In this document: positions 39,434-48,983 of the stretch, piece after piece
Position numbering within the stretch: position 1 is the first letter of the stretch
Layout: each line of letters starts with the position of its first letter
Assembly: GCF_000427625.1 (NCBI RefSeq)
Contig: NZ_KE386569.1
Location: 2,038,591 to 2,102,590 of the forward strand
Source: Methylobacter luteus IMV-B-3098
GTDB lineage: Bacteria; Pseudomonadota; Gammaproteobacteria; Methylococcales; Methylomonadaceae
Reading direction: 5' to 3'
Length of the DNA: 64,000 nucleotides
The notes under the pieces: model-generated
Told to the model about the DNA's origin: nothing
Seen by the model: the letters and a program-made list of their open reading frames with translations, nothing else
The model's database searches: none
Program-made: the position numbers and the translations under genes

Positions 39434-40537
39434 TTAATAAATCATATTGTCGATGTTGTCCCCGAGGCGCGGCCAGGCCGTCAGCACGGCTTTAACAACT
39501 GTCGCCAGCGGAATAGCGAAGAATACGCCCCAAAAGCCCCATAATCCGCCAAAAAACAGGATAGCCACAATAATCGCTATCGGATGTAAATTAACCGCTT
39601 CGGAAAATAAAAGCGGCACAAGAAACACACCATCCAATGCCTGAATGACTGAATAGGCTATCACGGCATACATAAAGTCATCTCCGGCCAGCCCCCATTG
39701 AAAATAGGCCACGCCCAAAACCGGAAAAGTCACTAAGGTTGCACCGACATAAGGAATAATGACCGATAAGCCCATCAGCACGGACAGCAACATCGCGTAA
39801 TTCAACCCCAGCACCGTAGAAAACGTAACATAACTGATTGACCACAGAATAAAAACTTCGGCGAATTTTCCACGTACGTAATTGCCTATCTGTACATCGA
39901 CCTCCTCCCAGACGCGCACGGTCAAATGCCGATCCCTGGGCATGAACTGCAATAGCCAGTCCACCAGCGCTTTTTTATCCTTTAAAAAGAAAAAAATCAT
40001 CAGCGGCACCAGAAACAGATAAACCATGGCGCTTACCAGGCTCATTACAGAAGCCGCCGAGACCGACAGCATACTCTGGCCATACGTCAACAACTCCCGC
40101 TGAACGGCAAACATCATTTCCCTGACTTTATGCTCCGAGATGAATTGCGGATACCTTTCAGGCAAGCGCATGATGCCATCTTGTATTTGATTGATGATCA
40201 GTGGAATATGTTGAACAAGCTCTACGGCCTGCTGAGACACAATCGGCATTAAATAGAACAGCAAAAATCCCAGACATGCCATAAATCCTGAAAACACCAG
40301 ATAGACTGCCGGCAGCCGTGACACATGCATACTCTCAGCCTTGCTGACCAGTCCTTCAAGCAAATATGCCAATACAATGGAAGCGAAAACCGGCATCAAC
40401 AAACCGGACAATGAATAAATCAGCAAAAAACTGACGATTAAAATAACTGCTAATGCAACAGCTTGAGCATTAGGCAGAAAACGCTTGAAACTGTCTCGAA
40501 AGAAACTTGAATTCACAAATGGGGGTTGGGTTGTCAT
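39434..40537 (-). CDS. AI-2E family transporter (PerM-like)
   Basis: A 367-residue protein with about seven or eight TM helices: two near 25-65, one near 70-90, and a cluster from about 150 on. The family's signature loop region is seen as GLSVIIPYVGATLVTFPV and DGVFLVPLLFSEAVNLHPIAI. Members have been linked to export of autoinducer-2 or to Na+(Li+)/H+ antiport; most are uncharacterised. It is a single-gene unit with its own terminator. Confidence 0.9.
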   Translation of the reverse strand: MTTQPPFVNSSFFRDSFKRFLPNAQAVALAVILIVSFLLIYSLSGLLMPVFASIVLAYLLEGLVSKAESMHVSRLPAVYLVFSGFMACLGFLLFYLMPIVSQQAVELVQHIPLIINQIQDGIMRLPERYPQFISEHKVREMMFAVQRELLTYGQSMLSVSAASVMSLVSAMVYLFLVPLMIFFFLKDKKALVDWLLQFMPRDRHLTVRVWEEVDVQIGNYVRGKFAEVFILWSISYVTFSTVLGLNYAMLLSVLMGLSVIIPYVGATLVTFPVLGVAYFQWGLAGDDFMYAVIAYSVIQALDGVFLVPLLFSEAVNLHPIAIIVAILFFGGLWGFWGVFFAIPLATVVKAVLTAWPRLGDNIDNMIY

Positions 40538-40666
40538 AAATAACGACGCATTTTTATAATAATTATCTGCCTCATATTCTACATCTAATAAATCTTTAGA
40601 CCTATGACGATTTTGGCGACGAGGTGTTTATAAAAAGCTAAAGCCGTTCTCCTGAAGTGCCCGCTC

Positions 40667-42283
40667 TCAAGGCACCAGAATGTTATTTACCTCATCAAAT
40701 AGCTGATCCAGCGCATTACTCATCTCGGTATCCACGGTTATCGTGCAATTCAGTTCATCGGCAGACAACGGTTGCGCCGATGCAAGCTGCTGTTTCAGTA
40801 TGTCCAAAGTGGCTTCGGACGCATCATTTTTCAATTGCTGCCGCTGCTCTATGCGTCTGTATAACTCCTGCTCGGATGCTTTAAAATCGATGATCAGAAA
40901 TGGCACGCCGCACTCGCTTGCCAATTTTCGAAATTGCTTGCGCAGTGCGGCGGCAATAAAGGTCGCATCGACAATCACTGTAAAACCGGCTTCGATCACG
41001 GCTTTAGCCAGTTCGGCCAAACGCAGGAAAGTCTGGCGCCCCGCCTCTTGCGTGTAAAGCCCCTGATCAATGCCACTCTGAGTTGCCTCCAGCATCCGGT
41101 AACCGAACAGCCTTTTGCGCTCGACATCGGAACGGATCTGTATCGCGCCCAGCCGTTCAACCAATTGACTGGCCAGGGTGGACTTGCCGGACGCGGAATA
41201 ACCGTGCGTAATGAGCAATGCGCCTTTGCCTTCTTTAGTAAAGCGTTCGGCAAGATTCGCATAGACGGCATACTCGGCGCGTGCCCGCATGCATATGGCC
41301 TCATCATTGCGCTGCTGCGCCATACGCAGCATCGTCACTTTAGCGCGCACCATGGCACGATAGACCAGATAATAGCGCAACAAAGCCAGACCGAAATAAT
41401 CACCCGTATAATGCAGATAATGGTTGAGAAAACGATAGGCCAGGCGTTCATGACCGGCATGCAGCAAATCGATGAACAGAAAGGCTATCTCGCTAATGAC
41501 GTCGATCCAGCGTAGTGTCGGATTGAACTCGATACAATCGAACAGCGTGACCTTGCCGTTGATAAGCGTAATATTGTTCAGGTGCAGATCGCCGTGGCAT
41601 TCACGCACATAACCCTGCCGCTTGCGCAACTGCATCAGATCGGCCTTGCCGCGCCATTGCTCATCGCCCCATGCCTGAATGGACTCAAGCTGGCGCAATT
41701 GCTGATCATCGGCCAGCAACGGCTTGACCGTATCGAGATTCTCCATAAACCATTTTTGAATCACATCACTATCGCCATAAACAGAGTCATCATCTGCCCG
41801 TTCAACGGACTCATGAAACTCGGCAATAAGCCTGGCTATCTGATCAATCTCATCGACTTCCAGCCTCCCGTCTTCAGCGCGCTCGCTCAGCAATTGCCCG
41901 GCAGGAAACTGCACCATCTTGACGGCATATTCGAAGGCCTGCCCCGTGCCGGCTATTTGCGGATGCGCCGGTGTTCCTGTAATGGGCACGACATCAAGAT
42001 ACAGATCCGGCGCCAGACGCCGGTTAAGCCTTAGCTCCTCTTCACAGCAAAATCGCCGGCGCTCCAGCGTTGAAAAATCCAGAAAGCCGAAATCAACCGG
42101 TTTTTTGATTTTGTATACATATTCGCCTGTCAGCAATAACCAGGAGATATGAGTTTCAATCACCCGGATCGACACGATCGCATGCGGGTAGGCATCGGCC
42201 CTGCACAATGCCTGAATCAGAGGCGGATGAACAGCATCGCCTCCAGTTGGATCATTGCTATGTTCGGTGGATGCATCGTTCAT
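40667..42283 (-). CDS. Bifunctional APH-like kinase / AAA P-loop protein
   Basis: A 538-residue protein from the ATG at 42283, chosen for GAGG seven bases upstream (the frame opens at 42361). The N-terminal half is an aminoglycoside-phosphotransferase-type kinase (ETHISWLLLTGEYVYKIKKP, CHGDLHLNNITL, LFDCIEFNPTLRWIDV). The C-terminal half is a P-loop kinase (THGYSASGKSTLASQL). COG2187+COG0645 fusions like this are common in proteobacteria; their substrate is unknown and resistance to antibiotics should not be assumed. Confidence 0.87.
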   Translation of the reverse strand: MNDASTEHSNDPTGGDAVHPPLIQALCRADAYPHAIVSIRVIETHISWLLLTGEYVYKIKKPVDFGFLDFSTLERRRFCCEEELRLNRRLAPDLYLDVVPITGTPAHPQIAGTGQAFEYAVKMVQFPAGQLLSERAEDGRLEVDEIDQIARLIAEFHESVERADDDSVYGDSDVIQKWFMENLDTVKPLLADDQQLRQLESIQAWGDEQWRGKADLMQLRKRQGYVRECHGDLHLNNITLINGKVTLFDCIEFNPTLRWIDVISEIAFLFIDLLHAGHERLAYRFLNHYLHYTGDYFGLALLRYYLVYRAMVRAKVTMLRMAQQRNDEAICMRARAEYAVYANLAERFTKEGKGALLITHGYSASGKSTLASQLVERLGAIQIRSDVERKRLFGYRMLEATQSGIDQGLYTQEAGRQTFLRLAELAKAVIEAGFTVIVDATFIAAALRKQFRKLASECGVPFLIIDFKASEQELYRRIEQRQQLKNDASEATLDILKQQLASAQPLSADELNCTITVDTEMSNALDQLFDEVNNILVP

Positions 42284-42452
42284 GCTATACCTCTGCCGTT
42301 TTAATGTGGCAAAAAATTTATCCATAATTTTAAGAGTATTCAATCTCTCCAGAGTTGCCATAGACTGAAATGGCGGGTTTACTGATTCGCCTCATGGCGG
42401 CGACTAAACAGCCCCGTCGATACTATGCCATCAACAGAAAATGAGGTGCCCC

Positions 42453-43022
42453 ATGAAGGCGATCAATAGAGCCGTTTCTATATGCTCGATTTTTTTGGCT
42501 TGCTGTTTTTATACCATTCCGACTTTTTCGGCTGAAGGAGGACAGTCCATGACCATAACTTTGAAATCTCCCGATTTTACCCACCAGGGCGAAATTCCCA
42601 AACAATACACGTGCGATGGCGCCGATGTCTCGCCGGCGCTAACCTGGTCGGACATTCCGCAAAGCGCCAAATCGCTGGTATTAATCGTCGATGACCCCGA
42701 TGCGCCCGACCCGGCCGCGCCTAAAATGACCTGGGTTCATTGGGTGCTTTACAACATTCCGCCGACGGCCTCCGGCTTGCCGCAAGGCATAACACCGAGT
42801 GACTTGCCTCCCAATACACTACAAGGCAAGAACGACTGGAAACGCACCGGTTACGGCGGCCCCTGCCCGCCCAAAGGCCGGCACCGCTATTTTCATAAGC
42901 TCTACGCCCTGGATACAGAACTACCGGATTTGCATTGGCCTGATAAAGCCCAGCTCGAAAAGGCGATGGCCGGCCACATCATCGGACAGACCGAATTGAT
43001 CGGAACTTATCAGCGACCGTAA
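42453..43022 (+). CDS. Exported YbhB/YbcL-type PEBP protein
   Basis: A phosphatidylethanolamine-binding-protein family member (Raf-kinase-inhibitor-like). The start at 42453 follows GAGGTG, and the frame opens four codons earlier. A signal peptide precedes the domain (SICSIFLACCFYTIPTFSA). The ligand-pocket motifs are LIVDDPDAPDPAAPKMTW (the conserved DPDAP) and GPCPPKGRHRYFHKLYAL. Bacterial members have no settled function. 189 residues. Confidence 0.92.
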   Translation: MKAINRAVSICSIFLACCFYTIPTFSAEGGQSMTITLKSPDFTHQGEIPKQYTCDGADVSPALTWSDIPQSAKSLVLIVDDPDAPDPAAPKMTWVHWVLYNIPPTASGLPQGITPSDLPPNTLQGKNDWKRTGYGGPCPPKGRHRYFHKLYALDTELPDLHWPDKAQLEKAMAGHIIGQTELIGTYQRP

Positions 43023-43106
43023 GGCTAATGTGCCGATCTATAGTTGAAACGATCAAAACTGCTATAGCTGTAGGCTGTGTTGACAAACCCAGCCTGCTGG
43101 AAGCCC

Positions 43107-44486
43107 ATGATTAAGCCGGCACTTTTCTGCTGCGCAGCTTGGCTGCTGTTTTGCAGCGCCTGCTCGCGTCAGCAGACAGTCACAGCCCCTTATCCTCTCT
43201 GGGGCGAGCCGACCTATCTGAAAGTAGAGGAAAATGATGCCTGGCGAAGCATGCAATTTCTGAGACCAGCATCGCCGGATGCGATTCAAGGCTGCCTGCT
43301 GATCGTGCACGGCATGAACGAACATATCGGCCGCTATGGGCGTATAGCCGAACACTTCGCCGACCGCTTCATAGTCCTGGGTATAGACCTGACAGCTCAC
43401 GGTCTGAGCAATCCGGTCCTGTCAAAAGCCCATGAAAGCATTGCCGCCGGTGCGACAGCTTATGATGCCAGTCACGCTTATCTTGAGCAGGCCCAATTCC
43501 GCGACCTGCAACCGATGCGCGACGACCTCGCATCGGCTCTGCGTTATCTGTCCGATCATTGCCATAGCCGCGCCAGTTCCCAACAGACTGGCGACATACA
43601 CACCTTCCCTGGCGATTGCCGCGCCAGTTCCCGACTGGCCTGCGGCATACACGCCTTCCCTGGCGATTGCCGCGCCAGTTCCCGACTGGCCTGCGGCATA
43701 CACGCCTTCCCTGGCGATTGTCGCGCCAGTTCCCGACTGGCTTGCGACATACACACCCTCCCTGGCGATAAACCGCTGCCTTTGTTCATTCTGTCCCACA
43801 GCCTAGGTTCGCTAGTTGCCTCATCCTATCTGCTAGAGACTGAGGATAAGGCATTAATAGACCGAGTGAACGGCATCGTGTTCAGCGCCCCGGCCTTTTC
43901 CGTGACCGAAGTGCCGGGCTGGCGAGGCTGGTTTCAGAATCCGATAGTCCGCTTCACCTTTTATACGCATGAACATTTTCTGAACCCGCAGGACGAAGCA
44001 TTGCCTGTCATGCTGTTCAATCAACTACTGGCCCTGATCAGCGTGCCGCTGCAAGACGGCATGATTGAGCTGCTATCTCTGCCAGGCATGCGCAACCTGT
44101 TTTCACCGACCGCCCCGGATTGGGTCAGCGACTATCTGACTGACTCCGAAGAGGAAAAACAACGATTGACCAAGGATAAATATATGATACGGCAGACCGT
44201 ATTGCGCTATGTGCTGGCGGTTGAAAAGGAAATTATCCGGTTCAGGCGTCACATGGACCGGTTCGACGCCCCTTATTTGCTCATCTATTCCGAAAACGAT
44301 CCCATTACACCGGCCTGGGGAAGCACCGATTTCGCAGCCGCGACACGGTCGAACCATCCCGATAGCCGACTCGTTCTGCTAGCCGGCGCCAGCCATCATG
44401 AGCAACTTTTTTCATCCTCGCCGCTACGCGAGCATATCCTGTCCGTTATAGATGGCTGGCTTCAAGAACGCCTGATGCGGGAATGA
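43107..44486 (+). CDS. Lipoprotein alpha/beta hydrolase with internal repeat insertion
   Basis: A monoacylglycerol-lipase-like (Hydrolase_4) enzyme of 459 residues. The ATG at 43107 gives a lipoprotein signal with the lipobox FCSAC; the earlier TTG at 43077 is less likely. The oxyanion region is LLIVHGMNEHIGRYG, the nucleophile elbow is SHSLGS, and the acid and His are in ENDPITP and GASHHEQL. Between the helix ending LRYLSDHC and the strand PLPLFIL lies an in-frame insertion of four 17-residue repeats (155-222, RASS...FPGDC). It sits in a loop close before the active serine. Substrate unknown, probably a lipid ester at the envelope. Confidence 0.85.
   Translation: MIKPALFCCAAWLLFCSACSRQQTVTAPYPLWGEPTYLKVEENDAWRSMQFLRPASPDAIQGCLLIVHGMNEHIGRYGRIAEHFADRFIVLGIDLTAHGLSNPVLSKAHESIAAGATAYDASHAYLEQAQFRDLQPMRDDLASALRYLSDHCHSRASSQQTGDIHTFPGDCRASSRLACGIHAFPGDCRASSRLACGIHAFPGDCRASSRLACDIHTLPGDKPLPLFILSHSLGSLVASSYLLETEDKALIDRVNGIVFSAPAFSVTEVPGWRGWFQNPIVRFTFYTHEHFLNPQDEALPVMLFNQLLALISVPLQDGMIELLSLPGMRNLFSPTAPDWVSDYLTDSEEEKQRLTKDKYMIRQTVLRYVLAVEKEIIRFRRHMDRFDAPYLLIYSENDPITPAWGSTDFAAATRSNHPDSRLVLLAGASHHEQLFSSSPLREHILSVIDGWLQERLMRE
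43569..43772 (+). repeat. 51-bp minisatellite, four tandem units inside a hydrolase gene
   Basis: Units at 43569-43619, 43620-43670, 43671-43721 and 43722-43772. The middle two differ at a single base near their ends, and the outer two are more diverged. Each unit is 17 codons, so length changes keep the frame. Each of units 2-4 holds a hairpin GCCAGT-TCCCG-ACTGGC. Both strands are open through the repeat in several frames, a by-product of its sequence. Confidence 0.95.
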
Positions 44487-44489
44487 TGG

Positions 44490-44939
44490 TTATGGCCTGA
44501 GATTTTTTTCACAGAGCAATTCTTTTCTGATCAAACCGGCCAGATCTCTTAGTTGCTCTGCAAACAGATCAATCAGGTCGTCCATGGCCAGAATGCCGAT
44601 CAGCGCGCCTCCCGCATCGACCACAGGCAGACGCCGAATGCCTTTGCTGCACATTTTCTTGACCGTATCTATCAGATCGTCGTTCTCCCTGGCCACGACA
44701 AGATCCTCAGCCATGATGATGCCGACATCAACCACATCGATATCTATATCCTTGGCAATGAGCTTAACCACAATATCTCTGTCGGTTACCATACCTATAG
44801 GATAATTCAACCCATTACGATTCTCGGTGACGATAACATTACCGACATGATACTCGCGCATAAGCTTTGCAGCCGCGGAGACAGAGGATTCTTTTTCGGC
44901 AATGACCACTTCACGATTACAAATTGTTCCTACTGACAT
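44490..44939 (-). CDS. CBS-domain-pair protein
   Basis: A 149-residue protein consisting almost only of two CBS motifs (VGTICNREVVIAEKESSV and NYPIGMVTDRDIVVKL in the first; IMAEDLVVAREND and LPVVDAGGALIGILAMDDL in the second). Such stand-alone pairs bind adenine nucleotides and sense energy state or regulate partners. It is convergent with the hydrolase gene (3 bases apart) and transcribed alone. Partner unknown. Confidence 0.92.
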   Translation of the reverse strand: MSVGTICNREVVIAEKESSVSAAAKLMREYHVGNVIVTENRNGLNYPIGMVTDRDIVVKLIAKDIDIDVVDVGIIMAEDLVVARENDDLIDTVKKMCSKGIRRLPVVDAGGALIGILAMDDLIDLFAEQLRDLAGLIRKELLCEKNLRP

Positions 44940-45094
44940 AGCGCCTCCTAAACTTAAAAAAGCCTGAGCGATAGGGCATTAATCGTAATAATGAGCGACT
45001 GGATAAAATTTATAATGATTTTGATCAACTCATTAAGAAAGCATCCATTTGGCCAGCTAATACATGCAGATCATCTTTGAAATTAAAAATAAAA

Positions 45095-45116
45095 AAGCCT
45101 CTTGTAACAGAGGCTT
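45095..45116 (-). terminator. ssb terminator
   Basis: AAGCCTCT (45095-45102) pairs with AGAGGCTT (45109-45116), with a TGTAAC loop. On the minus strand it is followed by TTTTATTTTT. It lies 37 bases beyond the ssb stop. Confidence 0.85.
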
Positions 45117-45152
45117 ATTTATATTCTTTACAGAATTAGTCTGAGGTGACTA

Positions 45153-45629
45153 CTAGAACGGAATATCGTCATCAAAATCATCATAATCAGGCGGTGGCGC
45201 CGGCATCGACGGGGCATTGCCTTGAGACGGTTGAGGTCTTGATGACGACGCAGCGTAACCTGACTGAGGCTGATCCGCGCCAAAACTGGAAGTCCCGCCA
45301 CTGCGGCTGCCCAGCATATGCATTTCTTCCGCTATGATTTCAGTCGTATAACGGTCTTGTCCATCCTGACCTTGCCATTTTCTGGTTTGCAGGCGACCTT
45401 CAACATAAACCTGACTGCCTTTCTTGAGATATTCGCCCGCTACTTCAGCTAAACGGTTAAAAAATATCACTCGATGCCATTCAGTGGCCTCACGCCTTTC
45501 ATTAGTCTGTTTATCTTTCCACCGTCTTGTAGTGGCCAGGCTGATATTGGTGACAGCGCCACCTGACGGCATATATCGAACTTCGGGGTCTGCCCCTAGG
45601 TTGCCTATCAATATCACTTTATTGAGCAT
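45153..45629 (-). CDS. ssb: Single-stranded DNA-binding protein
   Basis: Binds and protects ssDNA in replication and repair. The OB fold spans the first 105 residues ([39 protein letters not shown]). A Gly/Ser/Pro/Gln-rich linker follows, and the acidic partner-binding tip is DDDIPF. The start is set at the ATG at 45629 with GGAGAAATTG before it; the preceding codon is a TTG. 158 residues. Confidence 0.97.
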   Translation of the reverse strand: MLNKVILIGNLGADPEVRYMPSGGAVTNISLATTRRWKDKQTNERREATEWHRVIFFNRLAEVAGEYLKKGSQVYVEGRLQTRKWQGQDGQDRYTTEIIAEEMHMLGSRSGGTSSFGADQPQSGYAASSSRPQPSQGNAPSMPAPPPDYDDFDDDIPF

Positions 45630-45921
45630 CAATTTCTCCGCGGTTTCTGTATTTGGTCAAAGATTATGCTATTTATCGTTGAACTATGAGCCTTAAAAAA
45701 TTCTCTACTTTATAAATTCTATAAAAAATGCAGTCTTAAAAATTATTCCGGCTATCATCGCATGTTTCCATGGGCTTTTCTATGCAGGGAAAAAGATGTT
45801 CATCTACCTCTATTAATAAGTTTGTAAATATTTTCATTATTAACGCTAAAAGGCTATTGACTTAAATCTCGTCTATTTTATTCTTTAAAGCCCCATGCAT
45901 TGGATTAAAAGGATTGAACCC

Positions 45922-45951
45922 ATGAACAACTATATAGATCGCTACAGATAA
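45922..45951 (+). other. Possible leader open frame before a hybrid kinase
   Basis: A nine-codon frame (MNNYIDRYR) has AAGGATT about eight bases upstream and stops two bases before the kinase ATG, whose own upstream sequence lacks a Shine-Dalgarno. It may couple kinase translation to ribosomes ending here. Chance cannot be excluded. Confidence 0.35.
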
Positions 45952-45953
45952 AA

Positions 45954-48608
45954 ATGATTCATATTAAATCTTTTCTCAGTAACGTCTATACAGCTTCAAC
46001 ACTGGGTATTGCGTGCATCCTGGTTATTTTGAAAGATCTCCAATTCATTTTCCAGGACTCGCCACCGCTGCTGCTCTTTTTAATTGTGATCGCTTTCTCC
46101 GCCTGGTGCGGAGGATTGAGAGCGGGGCTTTTCACTGCGATGCTGAGCACGGCGGCAAGCGCTTATTTTTTAATCGCCCCTTACGAATCGTTTCATGTCG
46201 CCAAATCCAGCGAAACACTGCGCCTCATACTTTTAGTTAGTGTGGGGGCGATATTCAGCCTGATAGTTTCGCTCTTACACAAGCGCGAAAAGCAGGTGTT
46301 GCATAAGGTCATGGAACGAGAGGAACAACTTCAGCAGGAAATCGCCGAACGCAACAAGACAAGGGCGGAGCGAGACGTATACATCTCACTTGCCAAAAGC
46401 AGCACCGAATTTATCGGCATGTGCGATACAGAATTCGTGCCTTTTTTTATCAACGATGCTGGAGTGCGTCTCGTCGGACTGGATAGCGTCGAACAGGGCC
46501 TCAAGACATCGATCAAGGCATTCTTTTTTCCCGAAGACCAGGCATTTATCATGGATGAGTTTCTTCCCGAGGTATTAAAGAACGGCCGTGGCGTGATTGA
46601 AATCCGCTTCCGGCACTTCAAAACCGGCGAAGCACTGTGGATGATCTACAACGTTTTCGCCCTTAAAGACTTAAACGACAAAATAGTCGGCTTGGCCACG
46701 GTAAGCACGAACATCACCGATCGCAAGCAGGTCGAGGAGGCGTTGCGCGAAAGTCAAATCGATCTGAATCGCGCCCAGGCGGTTGCTCATGTCGGCAGTT
46801 GGCGCATGGATGTCCGCAAAAACATACTGGAATGGTCTGACGAAAATTACCGGATTTTTGGCGTCATCAAAGGCAAGCCTCAGACCTATCAGTCATTTCT
46901 TGATGCTATTCACCCCGCGGACAGGGAATCAGTCGATAAGGCCTGGAATGAAGCGCTTGCCGGCAAACACTACGATATTGAGCATCGGGTTATAGTGGGC
47001 AAAAACATCAAGTGGGTACGTGAACTGGCTGAGCTGGAATTTGACGAGCATGGCTCCCTGTTGGGCGCTTTCGGCACAACTGAAGATATCACCGACATCA
47101 AAAATGCTCAGGAAGCCCTGCAACATGAACGAGCATTCCTCAAGCAAGTCATTGATGCGGCACCCAGCATGATTTTCGTCAAGGACCGGAAAGGGCGATT
47201 CATTTTAGGGAATAACGCTTTAGCCCAGTGCTATGGCACAAGCCCTGAAGGTTTGATCGGATTGACCGATGAAGACTTCAATTCCAACGCGGACGAAGTG
47301 GCCCGATTCCATCAAGATGACCTCGAAGTAATAAGCGGCCGCAAACCCAAATTCATCATGGAGGAAAAGGTCACATGCTCCGATGGCGCCGTACACTGGT
47401 ACAGCACAGTCAAGATCCCTCTGCTCGACGACGACAATAGCTGCAACAAGCTGCTAGGCGTATCGACGGACATTACCGAGCGCAAGCGCGCCGAGGAAGC
47501 GTTGCGCCTGGCGGACCGGCGCAAAGACGAGTTTCTGGCCATGCTGGCCCACGAGCTGCGCAATCCGCTGGCGCCCATCCGCAACGCCGTGCAATTACTG
47601 AAAATGCTGGAACCCACTGATCCCAAGCTGGCATGGAGCCGGAATGTCATCGATCGTCAAGTGACTCATATGGCGCGACTGCTCGATGACCTGCTCGACG
47701 TTGCACGTATCATGCAAGGTAAAATTCGGCTCAATATGGAGCGGTTCGAGCTTACGGAGATTGTGAATAATGCAGTTGAAACCAGCCGGCCTCTGATCGA
47801 GTCGCGCGGCCAGGAACTGATCATCTCACAGACCACGACGCCGCCATGGATCGAAGGCGACCGCGTCCGGTTGGCGCAGGTGCTGTCTAACCTGCTGAAC
47901 AATGCCGCCAAGTACACCAGCGAAGGCGGTAAAATCACACTGAGCGTGATGCGGGAAAATTCTGACGCCATCATCGAAGTAAAGGACACGGGCATCGGCA
48001 TAACCCCTGACATTCTGCCGCAAATCTTTGATCTTTTTACCCAGGCCGACCATTCCCTGGCCCATGCCCAGGGCGGGCTAGGCATTGGACTGACGCTGGT
48101 GCGCGAGCTGGTCGAAATACATGGCGGCACGGTCACGGCCTCGAGCGCCGGCATCGGTCAGGGCAGCAGCTTTACGGTACGATTGCCGGCTTTATCAATG
48201 GAAACCTCCGATACTGAATCCGTGCGGGCAAAATCCGCATTACCGATGCCCAAATTCCGTATTTTGGTTGTCGATGACTATGCCGATGCGGCCGAAAGCC
48301 TGACCATGCTGCTGCAAGCGGAAGGGCACGAAGTTGAAACCGCCGATTGCGGCATCAGGGCGATCGAGCAGGCGCGGGCGTTCCGGCCGCAGATCGTGCT
48401 GCTCGACATCGGCCTGCCCGACCTGGACGGTTACGAGGTCGCCAGGCGCCTGCGCACTCTGCCCGAAACGCGCGATGCCGTGCTGATCGCGCTGACCGGC
48501 TACGGGCAGGTCGAGGACCGCGAACGCTCGCAATCGGCCGGATTCAACCACCATCTGCTCAAGCCGGTAAATTTCGATAAATTATCGGCCTTACTGGCAG
48601 CTCCATAG
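45954..48608 (+). CDS. DUF4118-PAS-PAS-PAS hybrid histidine kinase
   Basis: An 884-residue sensor kinase. A membrane domain with several helices (about 10-110, DUF4118/KdpD-like) is followed by a coiled coil, three PAS domains (about 140-255, 265-385, 395-510), HisKA with His533 (LAHELRNPLAP), HATPase (LLNNAAKY, DTGIGI, GGLGIGLTLV) and a C-terminal receiver with Asp818 (LLDIGLPDLDG). Its receiver is nearly identical to that of the kinase at 48984-51161. The signal is unknown; PAS domains and the membrane part suggest a redox or envelope cue. The phosphate probably passes to an HPt protein elsewhere. Confidence 0.93.
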   Translation: MIHIKSFLSNVYTASTLGIACILVILKDLQFIFQDSPPLLLFLIVIAFSAWCGGLRAGLFTAMLSTAASAYFLIAPYESFHVAKSSETLRLILLVSVGAIFSLIVSLLHKREKQVLHKVMEREEQLQQEIAERNKTRAERDVYISLAKSSTEFIGMCDTEFVPFFINDAGVRLVGLDSVEQGLKTSIKAFFFPEDQAFIMDEFLPEVLKNGRGVIEIRFRHFKTGEALWMIYNVFALKDLNDKIVGLATVSTNITDRKQVEEALRESQIDLNRAQAVAHVGSWRMDVRKNILEWSDENYRIFGVIKGKPQTYQSFLDAIHPADRESVDKAWNEALAGKHYDIEHRVIVGKNIKWVRELAELEFDEHGSLLGAFGTTEDITDIKNAQEALQHERAFLKQVIDAAPSMIFVKDRKGRFILGNNALAQCYGTSPEGLIGLTDEDFNSNADEVARFHQDDLEVISGRKPKFIMEEKVTCSDGAVHWYSTVKIPLLDDDNSCNKLLGVSTDITERKRAEEALRLADRRKDEFLAMLAHELRNPLAPIRNAVQLLKMLEPTDPKLAWSRNVIDRQVTHMARLLDDLLDVARIMQGKIRLNMERFELTEIVNNAVETSRPLIESRGQELIISQTTTPPWIEGDRVRLAQVLSNLLNNAAKYTSEGGKITLSVMRENSDAIIEVKDTGIGITPDILPQIFDLFTQADHSLAHAQGGLGIGLTLVRELVEIHGGTVTASSAGIGQGSSFTVRLPALSMETSDTESVRAKSALPMPKFRILVVDDYADAAESLTMLLQAEGHEVETADCGIRAIEQARAFRPQIVLLDIGLPDLDGYEVARRLRTLPETRDAVLIALTGYGQVEDRERSQSAGFNHHLLKPVNFDKLSALLAAP
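48261..48577 (+). repeat. Long inverted repeat, left arm (receiver domain of kinase 1)
   Basis: About 317 bases coding the REC domain match 49015-49331 in inverted orientation with only scattered differences and no indel by eye. The arms are separated by 437 bases. Such similarity at synonymous sites implies a recent duplication or ongoing gene conversion. Confidence 0.9.
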
Positions 48609-48983
48609 ATCTATTCGTTGCTTGGCGGCCAGGGCTGCTAACGATGCCCTACCCTATTCTGAAGAATCCTCTGTTTATAACTGAGGCTACGTGGTGAATT
48701 GGCGAATCCTCAAATGCGCGCGGTAGATTCGAATTTACTTGCTCCTATAGGGTATTCGATCCGAGACATCTTTATTGCCTTTATTCTTTAGATAATTGAA
48801 TTATGCACGGGCAACCTTTTAAATCCTATTGACCGCGTTGAGTACAGAGTGCGGAGCACGGGAAAAATCGACAGGACAGCCGATTTGCAGGTCTTGCACA
48901 TAAAGGACGAGGCACGAATTGTGCCGAGTGAGCCAAGCGGCAACCGGCAGGCTTTTCCTTGCTATCAGTTAATTACCGGCCAG
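48609..48983. other. Intergenic region between convergent kinases
   Basis: 375 bases between the 3' ends of two hybrid kinases. No gene or clear terminator was found; only a small hairpin GGCAC-GAATT-GTGCC (48910-48924) was noticed. A plus-strand open frame starting here at 48849 continues into the opposite kinase and is a shadow. Confidence 0.5.

Noticed and set aside
40667-42283. Aminoglycoside resistance gene
   Set aside because: The APH-like domain is fused to a P-loop kinase as in a widespread housekeeping family; no resistance context.
43569-43772. CRISPR array
   Set aside because: Units are contiguous, with no spacers, and lie within a coding frame.
43422-43799. Minus-strand frames with a 17-residue repeat (REGVYAAGQSGTGAAIA)
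   Set aside because: They are the mirror of the 51-bp minisatellite in the hydrolase gene, whose active site motifs flank the repeat on the plus strand.
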